A program made the position numbers and the translations under genes. From Candidatus Rokuibacteriota bacterium (lineage in GTDB: Bacteria; Methylomirabilota; Methylomirabilia; Rokubacteriales; CSP1-6), in contig JACORX010000156.1 in the NCBI GenBank assembly GCA_016179165.1, positions 1 through 5,817 of the forward strand: a stretch of DNA of 5,817 nt, given 5' to 3'. This document shows, piece by piece, positions 1 through 5,817 of the stretch. The notes under the pieces were generated by a model that had not been told where the DNA came from, searched no databases, and worked only from the letters and a program-made list of their open reading frames with translations. Each line of letters starts with the position of its first letter. Position 1 is the first letter of the stretch.

Positions 1-302
1 GCGGGGGCCGCCGCAGAGGGCGGGGTCTCACGGAATTCCTGGAGGGTCTCGATGAGCAAGCAACAAAGCGCCATGATCGAGAAGCCTGGGATGCAATCTG
101 GAGTATGTGTTAAATCTGGGGGCCGCGAGTCGGGTTTTGTGTCTGCCGCGAACAGCGCGTCAATGCTACTAAAGAAGCGTTCTCTCATCCGTCTCTCAAA
201 CACGCCAATTGCTTCTGCCCATGCGCTTTCATTGCCGTCGAGCTGCTGAGAGAGATCTTCCCATTTCGTCTTAGAGAATCCAAAGCACATATCAGCATTC
301 AT
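1..302 (-). CDS. Uncharacterised protein, N-terminal 100 residues (runs off left edge)
   Basis: Reading the minus strand from the ATG at 302-300 gives an open frame of 100 codons with no stop before the window edge, so the C-terminus is missing. A GAGGTG Shine-Dalgarno sequence at 312-307 sits 4 nt from this ATG and favours it over Met5 at 290. The visible protein is mixed and soluble-looking. It has a charged helical start (KTKWEDLSQQ, residues 11-20), an Arg/Glu-rich helix (FERRMRERFF, 35-44), a proline-rich linker near 56-73, then a hydrophobic helix with IMALCCLLIETLQEF at 76-90. From memory this pattern (an early acidic/Trp segment, an ERR-R-RFF helix, then GF-IMA-CLLIETLQ-FRE) recalls a widespread uncharacterised bacterial family; I cannot verify that and assign no function. 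Base composition is about 51% G+C over 61-300, far below its neighbours, which fits an acquired gene. The plus-strand frame over the same bases (52-249) makes no sensible protein. Confidence 0.72.
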   Translation of the reverse strand, partial: MNADMCFGFSKTKWEDLSQQLDGNESAWAEAIGVFERRMRERFFSSIDALFAADTKPDSRPPDLTHTPDCIPGFSIMALCCLLIETLQEFRETPPSAAAP

Positions 303-306
303 ATCG

Positions 307-312
307 CACCTC
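307..312 (-). promoter_or_regulatory. Ribosome binding site for the left-edge gene
   Basis: GAGGTG on the minus strand, 4 nt before the ATG at 302 (6 nt counted from the GAGG core). It decides the start in favour of 302 over the in-frame ATG at 290, which would be 16 nt away. It is also the only good Shine-Dalgarno sequence on the minus strand of this window. Confidence 0.6.
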
Positions 313-429
313 GTCGATGATACAGCAGGCCCAGCCCATGCGATCGTATCTTGGCGGGCACTTGGACGCGTTGTCGGCAACCCGTAGGAGTGATCGTCTG
401 CGCGGCCAAACTGACCCGCTACCGACGGC

Positions 430-1050
430 TCAGGCGAGCAGGCTCAGGAGCGCGCCGAGACCGAAGGCCGTAATGATGGCGGCGGCGGCGCGGTTCACCC
501 AGCGCAGGTGGACTGGAGTGATAGAAGAGCGGAGGAGGCCGACACCAATGCTGAGCAGGAGCCACCAGAACGCCGAGCCGAGGAAGACGCCCGTCACCAT
601 GAGCGTGGCTGGGCCGTAGCCGTTGACGGCGCCTCCGAGGCCGAGCCCCGCGAAGATCGCCGCGAAGGAGAGGATGGTCGCCGGATTCGCAACGGTCAGG
701 GCGAATGTGGTCGCCCAGGCGGACACGAGGCCTGGTTCGCGGCGCGCTGCGCCGGCCGTCGCGGCGGGCGCGGCCATCCATGTCCGGACACCCAGGTAGC
801 ACAGGAAGAGCCCGCCGACGGCCTGCAGCCAGGCGCGCTGCCCCACGAGCGCGCTCGATACGAGCGTGAGGCCGAAGGCCGCCACGGCGCCGTACAGGGC
901 GTCGGCCGTGGCGGCGCCCAGCCCGGCTGCGAAGCCGACGGCGCGGCCGTCGGCGAGCGTGCGGCGGATGCAGAGGATGCCGATCGGGCCGACCGGCGCG
1001 GCGATCCCGAAGCCGATCGCGAGGCCGCGGAGGAAGACGGAGAGCTCCAC
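430..1050 (-). CDS. LysE/RhtB-family amino-acid exporter
   Basis: A 206-residue, strongly hydrophobic inner-membrane protein of the LysE/ArgO/RhtB translocator superfamily, whose members export amino acids or related small molecules, probably driven by the proton gradient. The family hallmark is near the N-terminus: APVGPIGILCIRRTL at 18-32, the P-x-GP turn in the first membrane segment. The second family motif, ANPATILSF at 121-129, corresponds to the usual NP-K/A-T segment. About six membrane segments can be drawn (roughly 5-27, 36-60, 62-90, 112-135, 145-172, 185-205), with an Ala/Arg-rich loop near 93-108. Length is normal for the family. The start is GTG at 1050-1048; an in-frame TGA at 1071-1069, which is the stop of the upstream gene, rules out anything longer. 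There is no good Shine-Dalgarno sequence, so translation may depend on coupling to the upstream gene 18 nt away. The substrate cannot be told from sequence. Confidence 0.88.
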   Translation of the reverse strand: MELSVFLRGLAIGFGIAAPVGPIGILCIRRTLADGRAVGFAAGLGAATADALYGAVAAFGLTLVSSALVGQRAWLQAVGGLFLCYLGVRTWMAAPAATAGAARREPGLVSAWATTFALTVANPATILSFAAIFAGLGLGGAVNGYGPATLMVTGVFLGSAFWWLLLSIGVGLLRSSITPVHLRWVNRAAAAIITAFGLGALLSLLA

Positions 1051-1068
1051 GCGCGGCCCCGGCCGCTG

Positions 1069-1587
1069 TCAGGACGCGCGGGTCGGCGCATTGCGGCGGG
1101 CCGGGAGCTTGAGGGCGGCGTCGATCGCCGCCGCGAGGCGCGTCTCGTCCGCCGTCGCGTCGAGCCGCACCGTGATCTCGCCGCGCTTGTTGACGACCAC
1201 CGTGTACGGCGCCCGCTTGAAGCCGAAGCGGTTGGCGACCCGGAGGCTTGGGTCGAGCGCGGCGGGGTAGTCGGCGCGGTGGGCCTCCAGGAAGGCGCGG
1301 GCGTCGGGCTCGGTGTCGTCTACGTGGATGGCGAGGATCTCGACGTCCCGCGCCCTGTACCGCTCGTACACGCGCTGAAGCCCCGCGGCCTGTGCCGCGC
1401 AGGCCTTGCACCACGAGGCCTGGAAGCGGAGCACGAGCACCTTCTTGCCGATGAGCGCGCGGGAGTCGAACGTGTCGCCGCCCTTGAGGAGCGGCATCCG
1501 CACGGCGGGGGCGGCCGGCGGGGCGGCGGCGGCGGGCGCCGGCCCGAGGGCGACGAAGGCGAGGGCGGCGGCGGCCAGAACGCGCAT
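1069..1587 (-). CDS. Secreted TlpA/ResA-like thioredoxin-fold protein
   Basis: A 172-residue extracytoplasmic thiol-disulfide protein. Residues 1-22 look like a Sec signal peptide (Arg2, hydrophobic core LAAAALAFVAL, then an Ala/Pro-rich cleavage region), followed by a low-complexity Ala/Pro linker to about 28. The thioredoxin fold follows: a redox motif WCKAC with Cys60 and Cys63, a strand DVEILAIHVDD at 81-91, and the cis-proline segment RAPYTVVVN at 125-133 (Pro127). These are the TlpA/ResA/redoxin hallmarks. Such proteins reduce disulfides outside the cytoplasm, for example in cytochrome c maturation; the partner here is unknown. I chose the ATG at 1587 over the in-frame ATG at 1614 because the signal peptide begins exactly there, and the putative -10 element (1603-1598) lies inside the longer version. 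It is first in a two-gene unit with the LysE-type exporter, whose GTG begins 18 nt after this TGA in the same frame. Confidence 0.87.
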   Translation of the reverse strand: MRVLAAAALAFVALGPAPAAAAPPAAPAVRMPLLKGGDTFDSRALIGKKVLVLRFQASWCKACAAQAAGLQRVYERYRARDVEILAIHVDDTEPDARAFLEAHRADYPAALDPSLRVANRFGFKRAPYTVVVNKRGEITVRLDATADETRLAAAIDAALKLPARRNAPTRAS

Positions 1588-1597
1588 GACGACGCAT

Positions 1598-1603
1598 AGT
1601 ATA
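1598..1603 (-). promoter_or_regulatory. Probable -10 element, minus strand (TATACT)
   Basis: On the minus strand TATACT (5 of 6 to consensus) ends 10 nt before the thioredoxin-like ATG at 1587. With a 7-nt discriminator, transcription would start near 1590 and give a leader of about 3 nt. No Shine-Dalgarno sequence precedes the ATG, in agreement with near-leaderless translation. It overlaps the plus-strand -10 almost base for base. Confidence 0.45.
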
Positions 1604-1605
1604 AT
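1600..1605 (+). promoter_or_regulatory. Probable -10 element for a leaderless transcript (TATAAT)
   Basis: A perfect TATAAT lies in otherwise very G+C-rich DNA. Seven bases (1606-1612) separate it from the ATG at 1613, so a standard discriminator puts the transcription start on the A of the start codon. There is no Shine-Dalgarno sequence before that ATG, which is the expected picture for a leaderless mRNA. The hexamer 17 nt upstream (1577-1582, AGAACG) does not resemble TTGACA, so any -35 contact is weak or belongs to another sigma factor. Confidence 0.6.
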
Positions 1606-1612
1606 CGCCGCC

Positions 1613-4474
1613 ATGACCGACCTCGAACGGGAATTGCGGCGCGTCGTGGAAGGCGACGTCCGCTTCGATCCCTACTCGCGGCTGCTCTATTCAACCGACG
1701 CGTCGATGTACCAGATGGAGCCGATCGGCGTCGTGATCCCGCGCCACGCGGGCGACGTGCAGGCCGTGCTGGAGCTGGCCAACCGGGAGAACGTTGCCGT
1801 CCTGCCGCGGGGTGGCGGGACTTCACTTACCGGACAGACGGTCAACCGGGCCGTTGTCGTGGACTTCTCGCGCTGGATGCAGGGCGTGCTCGAGGTCAAC
1901 CGCGAGGAGATGTGGGCGCGCGTGCAGCCGGGCGTCGTCCAGGACGAGCTGAACGCCCACGTCCGGCCGCTCGGGTTGCTGTTCGGGCCGGACACCTCGA
2001 CCTCCAACCGCGCCACCATCGGCGGCATGCTCGGCAACAACTCCGGGGGATCCCACTCGATCGCCTACGGCCTGACGGTCGAGCACGTCATCGAGATCAC
2101 GGCGCTCCTGGCCGACGGCAGCCGCGCCGTGTTCGGCGAGGTGACGGCCGAGGCCTTCCGCGTCAAGATGCGCGCCTCGGGGCTCGAGGGCCAGATCTAC
2201 CGCGAGGTCGCGCGCATCCGCGACCAGCACGGCCCCGAGATCCGGCGGCGCTACCCGAAGCACTGGCGGCGCGTCTGCGGCTACAACCTCGACGAGCTCT
2301 GCAAGGACCGGCCGCTCAACATGGCCCGGCTCGTCGTCGGGTCGGAAGGCACGCTGCTGACGATCGTCGAGGCCAAGATGCGCCTCGTCTCCCGCCCCAA
2401 GGCGACGGCCGTGGACGTGATCCACTACCTCGGCATCCAGGAGGCGCTCGAGTCCTCACAGGCCATCCTCGAGACCGGTCCCTACGCCGTCGAGCTGACG
2501 GACAAGATGATCCTCGACCTGGCGCGGGGCAACATCGAACAGTCCAAGCGCATGGACTTCGTCCAGGGCGATCCGGGAGCGATCCTGATCGTCGAGTACG
2601 CGGGCGACACGCCGGCCGAGGTCCGCTCCAAGGTCGAGGCGCTCGAGACCAAGCGCGCCGCGGCCGGCTTCGGCTACGCCGCTCACATCGCGCTAGACGC
2701 AGCGGAGCAGCAGTCCATCTGGAAGCTCAGGAAGGCGGGGCTCGGGCTCCTCCTCGGCACCAAGGGCGAGGCCAAGCCCATCGCCTTCGTCGAGGACACG
2801 GCGGTGGACCCCGCGCACCTGCCGGTGTTCGTCCCGCGCTTCAAGGAGATCATGGCCAAGCACGGTGTCGAGGGCGCGTACTACGGCCACTGCTCGGTCG
2901 GCTGCCTGCACATCCGGCCGGTGATCAACCTCAAGTCGGCGCGCGGGCTCGAGCAGGTGCGCGCGATGGCCGGCGAGATCTTCGACCTGGTTCTCGAGTA
3001 CGGCGGCGCGATCTCGAGCGAGCACGGCGACGGCCGCGCGCGCAGCCCCTTCCTCGAGCGCGTGTACGGTCCAGCCGTGTTCCAGGCCTTCCGCGAGTTC
3101 AAGTCGGCCTTCGACCCGAAGGGCCTGATGAACCCGGGCAACATCGTGGCGAGCCCGGGCGTCACCGAGCACCTGCGCTACGGCACCGAGTACAAGACCT
3201 GGGAGCCGAAGACCGCGCTCGACTTCTCCACACAGGGCGGCTTCGCCGCGGCCGTGGAGATGTGCAACGGCGTGGGCGTGTGCAGGAAGAGTCTCGAAGG
3301 TACGATGTGCCCGTCCTACATGGCCACGCGGGACGAGGAGCACTCGACGCGCGGTCGGGCGAACGCCCTCCGCGCCGTCCTCTCGGGCAAGGTGCCGTCC
3401 GCGGACTTCACGGGGAAGCGGCTCTACCAGGTCATGGACCTCTGCCTCGAGTGCAAGGGTTGCAAGGCCGAGTGCCCGGCCAACGTGGACATGGCGAAGA
3501 TGAAGTACGAGTTCCTCTACCACTACTACAAGGCCAACGGCCAGCCGCTGCGCAACCGGATCTTCGGGCACATCGGGAGCCTCTCGTGGTGGGGATCCAG
3601 GCTCGCGCCGCTCTCGAACTGGCTCGCCGCGTCGGCGCCCAACCGCTGGTTCATGGACACGCTGCTGGGCATCGATCGCCGACGCCCGCTGCCCGCTTTC
3701 GCACGCGAGACCTTTACCGACTGGTTCGACCGGCGCCGGGCGCCGGCCGACGCGCCGCGCGGCCCAGTCGTCCTGTTCCACGACACCTTCGTCACCTACA
3801 ACGCGCCCGAGATCGGCCGGGCCGCCGTCGAGCTGCTCGAGGCGGCCGGCTACAAGGTCGAGCTGGTGGACCGCAAGTGCTGCGGCCGCCCGCTCATCTC
3901 CAAGGGCATGCTCGACGAGGCGAGGGAGCACGCGCGCTGGAACGTCGAGCGCCTGCTTCCGTGGGTCGCCCGCGGCGTGGCCGTCGTGGGGCTCGAGCCG
4001 TCGTGCCTGCTCACGCTGCGCGACGAGTGGGTCGAGCTCCTGCGCACCGACGAGGCGCGGCAAGTGGCACGCTCGAGCTTCCTGCTGGAGGAGTTTCTCC
4101 TGCGCGAGCGGGCCCGCGGCCTCGACCTGCGGTTCAAGCCGGGCCCGCGCCGCGCGCTGCTCCACGGGCACTGCCACCAGCAGGCGATCGTCGGCACGGC
4201 GCCGACGGTAGCCGCCCTTGCGTGGGCGGGCTACGAGGTCAGCGAGGTGGACTCCGGCTGCTGCGGCATGGCGGGCTCCTTCGGCTTCGAGAAGGAGCAC
4301 TACGACATCTCGGTGACGATGGGCAACCGGCGCCTGGCGCCCGCCGTCCAGGCCGCGGCGGCCGACACCGAGGTGGTCGCCCCCGGCATCTCCTGCCGCC
4401 AGCAGGTCGAGCACCTGTCCGGCCGGCTCCCGCGGCACCCGGCCCAGCTCCTGCGGGACTCACTCGACACCTGA
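1613..4474 (+). CDS. FAD and Fe-S D-2-hydroxyacid (D-lactate-type) dehydrogenase, Dld-II/YdiJ-like fusion
   Basis: A 953-residue protein joining a GlcD-like flavoprotein half to a GlcF-like iron-sulfur half. Such enzymes oxidise D-lactate, D-2-hydroxyglutarate or similar D-2-hydroxyacids to 2-oxoacids at the membrane and feed electrons to respiratory carriers. The FAD_binding_4 domain is at about 35-180: PRGGGTSLTGQ at 65-75 and GPDTSTSN...GNNSGGSHS at 125-149. The FAD-oxidase C-terminal domain is at about 260-512. It carries the active-site metal/substrate residues GHCSVGCLHIRP (425-436; His426, His433) and SSEHGDGRA (468-476; Glu470, His471). The ferredoxin-like part has Cys551, Cys557 and Cys566-Pro, then Cys611-x2-Cys614-x2-Cys617-x3-Cys621-Pro. 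Two CCG domains follow: KCCGRP at 755-760 with EPSC (795-798), and HGHCHQQ (851-857) with SGCCGMAGSFGFE (881-893). All key residues are present and the length suits Dld-II/YdiJ enzymes. The start is ATG 1613, where homology-like sequence begins and a -10 box lies 7 nt upstream; the open frame back to 1406 only shadows the opposite-strand gene. Exact substrate is not decided by sequence. Confidence 0.92.
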   Translation: MTDLERELRRVVEGDVRFDPYSRLLYSTDASMYQMEPIGVVIPRHAGDVQAVLELANRENVAVLPRGGGTSLTGQTVNRAVVVDFSRWMQGVLEVNREEMWARVQPGVVQDELNAHVRPLGLLFGPDTSTSNRATIGGMLGNNSGGSHSIAYGLTVEHVIEITALLADGSRAVFGEVTAEAFRVKMRASGLEGQIYREVARIRDQHGPEIRRRYPKHWRRVCGYNLDELCKDRPLNMARLVVGSEGTLLTIVEAKMRLVSRPKATAVDVIHYLGIQEALESSQAILETGPYAVELTDKMILDLARGNIEQSKRMDFVQGDPGAILIVEYAGDTPAEVRSKVEALETKRAAAGFGYAAHIALDAAEQQSIWKLRKAGLGLLLGTKGEAKPIAFVEDTAVDPAHLPVFVPRFKEIMAKHGVEGAYYGHCSVGCLHIRPVINLKSARGLEQVRAMAGEIFDLVLEYGGAISSEHGDGRARSPFLERVYGPAVFQAFREFKSAFDPKGLMNPGNIVASPGVTEHLRYGTEYKTWEPKTALDFSTQGGFAAAVEMCNGVGVCRKSLEGTMCPSYMATRDEEHSTRGRANALRAVLSGKVPSADFTGKRLYQVMDLCLECKGCKAECPANVDMAKMKYEFLYHYYKANGQPLRNRIFGHIGSLSWWGSRLAPLSNWLAASAPNRWFMDTLLGIDRRRPLPAFARETFTDWFDRRRAPADAPRGPVVLFHDTFVTYNAPEIGRAAVELLEAAGYKVELVDRKCCGRPLISKGMLDEAREHARWNVERLLPWVARGVAVVGLEPSCLLTLRDEWVELLRTDEARQVARSSFLLEEFLLRERARGLDLRFKPGPRRALLHGHCHQQAIVGTAPTVAALAWAGYEVSEVDSGCCGMAGSFGFEKEHYDISVTMGNRRLAPAVQAAAADTEVVAPGISCRQQVEHLSGRLPRHPAQLLRDSLDT

Positions 4475-4503
4475 GAGCCAGCAACCACTCGCTTACCGCT
4501 TCC

Positions 4504-4508
4504 GGGAG
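4504..4508 (+). promoter_or_regulatory. Ribosome binding site for the E1 gene
   Basis: GGGAG lies 7 nt before the ATG at 4516 and fixes that start. It contrasts with the Shine-Dalgarno-free start of the gene just upstream, as expected if this gene is an internal cistron of the same mRNA. Confidence 0.65.
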
Positions 4509-4515
4509 ACCAGCC

Positions 4516-5817
4516 ATGCCACTCAGCCGGCAAACGCTCGAGACGCTCTACCAGGTCATGGTCCGGATCCGCCGCTTCGACGAGAGGACGGTGGAGCTCT
4601 TCAACGCCGGCCACGTCAAGGGCACCGCCCACAGTTACGTCGGCCAGGAGGCGGTCGCCACCGGCGCCTGCGCGCACCTGACGAAGGACGACTCCGTCAT
4701 CAGCAACCACCGCGGGCATGGCCACTGCATCGCCAAGGGCGCGCGCCTCGACTTCATGATGGCCGAGCTGATGGGGCGCGAGGACGGGTACTGCCGCGGC
4801 CTGGGCGGCTCCATGCACATCGCCGCGCTCGACCTCAACATGCTGGGCGCCAACGGGATCGTGGCGGCCGGCGTCCCGATCGGCGCGGGGGCCGCCCTCG
4901 CCACCAAGCTCCGGGGGAGCGACCGCGTCGTCCTGACCTTCTTCGGTGACGGCGGGGCGAACCAGGGCGTGGTGCACGAGACCATGAACCTGGCCGCGGT
5001 GTGGAAGCTCCCGTTCATCTTCGTCTGCGAGAACAACAGGTACGCGCTCAGCACGGACCAGCGGCGGACCACCGCGGGCGAGGGCGTGGCCGCCCGCGCG
5101 CGGGCCTACGGCATCCCGGCGGCCTGCGTGGACGGCAACGACCTGGTCGCCGTCTACGACGCCGTCGGCGAGGCGGTCGCGCGCGCCCGCCGCGGCGAGG
5201 GGCCGAGCTGCGTCGAGGCCGTCACCTACCGCTGGGGCGACCACAGCATGCGGGCCAACCTGCCCGCATACCGGACCAAGCAGGAAGAGCTCGAGTGGAT
5301 GGAGAAGGACCCCGTCGCCCGAGTGGAGCGGCGCCTGATGGACATGGGCGCGAGCGAGGTCGAGCTGAAGGAGATGCGCCAGCGGCTGGAAGGGGAGCTG
5401 GACGCCGCCGTCGCGTACGGCATCGAGAGCCCGGAGCCCACCGTCGAGATCATGGAAGCCGCGGTCTACTCCCCGCACTCGCAAGTGGCGGAGCCCGCGA
5501 GCCGCGCCGGCCGCGAGCTGACCTTTGTCGAGGCCCTCAACGGGGCGCTGCACGGCGAAATGGCGCGCGACGAGCGCGTGTTCCTCATGGGCGAAGACGT
5601 CGGCTTGATCGGCGGCATCTTCCAGGTGTCGCGCGGGCTGCGCGATCGGTTCGGCGAGGAGCGCGTGCGCGACACGCCCATCTCGGAGCCGTCGTTCGTG
5701 GGCATGGGCGTCGGCGCGGCCGTGGCCGGGATGCGGCCCATCGACGAGATCCAGTTCAGGGACTTCGTGGCGATGTCCATGGACCAGATCGTGATCCAGG
5801 GGGCGAAGATCCGGTAC
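4516..5817 (+). CDS. 2-oxoacid dehydrogenase E1, fused alpha and beta subunits (runs off right edge)
   Basis: 434 codons are visible with no stop; the frame continues past the window. Residues 1-about 315 form a complete E1-alpha (thiamine-diphosphate) domain. It shows SNHRGHGHCIAKG at 63-75, GGSMHIA at 97-103, and the ThDP/Mg motif starting at GDG (144-146) and ending at ENN (172-174). The phosphorylation-loop equivalent is YRWGDHSMRANLPAYR at 238-253. After a short linker (about 316-333) the E1-beta pyrimidine-binding domain starts in the same frame: TFVEALNGAL (336-345), MGEDVG (358-363), DTPISEPSF (386-394, with Glu391 at the position of the cofactor-activating glutamate), MRPIDEIQF (406-414), and FVAMSMDQI (417-425). 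In most bacteria alpha and beta are separate genes; here they are one chain. The alpha half looks most like pyruvate/acetoin dehydrogenase E1; a branched-chain substrate cannot be excluded. The gene follows the dehydrogenase by 41 nt without a visible terminator, so co-transcription is likely. Confidence 0.9.
   Translation, partial: MPLSRQTLETLYQVMVRIRRFDERTVELFNAGHVKGTAHSYVGQEAVATGACAHLTKDDSVISNHRGHGHCIAKGARLDFMMAELMGREDGYCRGLGGSMHIAALDLNMLGANGIVAAGVPIGAGAALATKLRGSDRVVLTFFGDGGANQGVVHETMNLAAVWKLPFIFVCENNRYALSTDQRRTTAGEGVAARARAYGIPAACVDGNDLVAVYDAVGEAVARARRGEGPSCVEAVTYRWGDHSMRANLPAYRTKQEELEWMEKDPVARVERRLMDMGASEVELKEMRQRLEGELDAAVAYGIESPEPTVEIMEAAVYSPHSQVAEPASRAGRELTFVEALNGALHGEMARDERVFLMGEDVGLIGGIFQVSRGLRDRFGEERVRDTPISEPSFVGMGVGAAVAGMRPIDEIQFRDFVAMSMDQIVIQGAKIRY

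Noticed and set aside
52..249. Small plus-strand open frame of 65 codons.
   Set aside because: It lies opposite the longer, better-supported minus-strand gene with its own Shine-Dalgarno sequence, and shows no domain-like features.
317..322. TATCAT on the minus strand as a -10 for the left-edge gene.
   Set aside because: Transcription would start around 310, inside the Shine-Dalgarno sequence, and no TTGACA-like hexamer lies 16-18 nt upstream.
1500..1575. GGC-rich low-complexity tract resembling a short repeat.
   Set aside because: It encodes the Ala/Pro-rich signal-peptide end and linker of the thioredoxin-like protein; it is not a regular tandem repeat.
508..1599. Long plus-strand open frame opposite the exporter and thioredoxin-like genes.
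   Set aside because: Composition is Arg/Glu/Gly/Ala-rich with no recognisable motif. It is the expected antisense frame of high-GC3 genes whose minus-strand proteins are clearly recognisable.
1406..1612. Upstream in-frame extension of the flavin/Fe-S dehydrogenase to an ATG at 1406.
   Set aside because: It lies antisense within the thioredoxin-like gene, encodes Ala/Arg-rich sequence typical of a GC-bias shadow, and would put the -10 box and intergenic region inside the coding sequence. The family-like N-terminus starts at 1613.
1588..1614. Nine-residue longer start for the thioredoxin-like gene at 1614, overlapping the plus-strand ATG.
   Set aside because: It lacks a ribosome binding site, contains the putative -10 element, and places hydrophobic residues before the signal peptide's basic start. 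ATG 1587 gives a textbook signal peptide.
4475..4515. Possible terminator between the dehydrogenase and E1 genes.
   Set aside because: The 41-nt gap contains no stem-loop followed by a T run, so I treat the two genes as co-transcribed.
2693..5553. Long minus-strand open frames opposite the dehydrogenase and E1 genes.
   Set aside because: These are low-complexity, His/Arg/Val/Ala-rich antisense shadows with no domain signature, while the plus-strand proteins show complete catalytic motifs.

Overview
This is a G+C-rich bacterial window, with roughly 70-78% G+C in the coding lines I counted. It holds five protein genes. Two are cut by the window edges, and none is an RNA gene or mobile element. 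Dense small gaps, strong GC3 bias and the protein repertoire suggest a free-living, high-GC, probably uncultured soil or sediment bacterium. A Rokubacteria/Methylomirabilota- or deltaproteobacteria-like source is my impression from the protein style, not something the sequence proves.

Layout. (i) The minus-strand left edge (1-302) carries the N-terminal 100 codons of an uncharacterised protein in DNA of clearly lower G+C (about 51% over 61-300). It is separated by a 127-bp gap (303-429), where I find no convincing terminator, promoter or RNA. (ii) Minus strand 1587 to 430 is a two-gene unit: a secreted TlpA/ResA-like thioredoxin-fold protein followed 18 nt later by a LysE/RhtB-family exporter. 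(iii) Around 1585-1615 is a very compact divergent promoter region. A perfect TATAAT on the plus strand ends 7 nt before the ATG of the next gene, and the same bases read as TATACT on the minus strand, 10 nt before the thioredoxin ATG. Neither gene has a Shine-Dalgarno sequence, so both look leaderless or nearly so. (iv) Plus strand 1613-4474 is a 953-residue fused flavin/iron-sulfur 2-hydroxyacid dehydrogenase of the Dld-II/YdiJ type (GlcD-like plus GlcF-like halves in one chain). (v) Plus strand 4516 to the right edge is a thiamine-diphosphate 2-oxoacid dehydrogenase E1 in which the alpha and beta subunits are fused in one frame; it is still open at 5817.

How the genes may work together. 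The plus-strand pair reads as a short catabolic route. The flavin/Fe-S enzyme would oxidise a D-2-hydroxyacid such as D-lactate to the 2-oxoacid and pass electrons to the respiratory chain. The E1 would then decarboxylate that 2-oxoacid and hand the acyl group to an E2 encoded beyond the window or elsewhere. This link is inferred from adjacency (41-nt gap, no visible terminator) and enzyme class. The minus-strand pair (redox protein plus small-molecule exporter) has no obvious mechanistic tie to it beyond the shared promoter.
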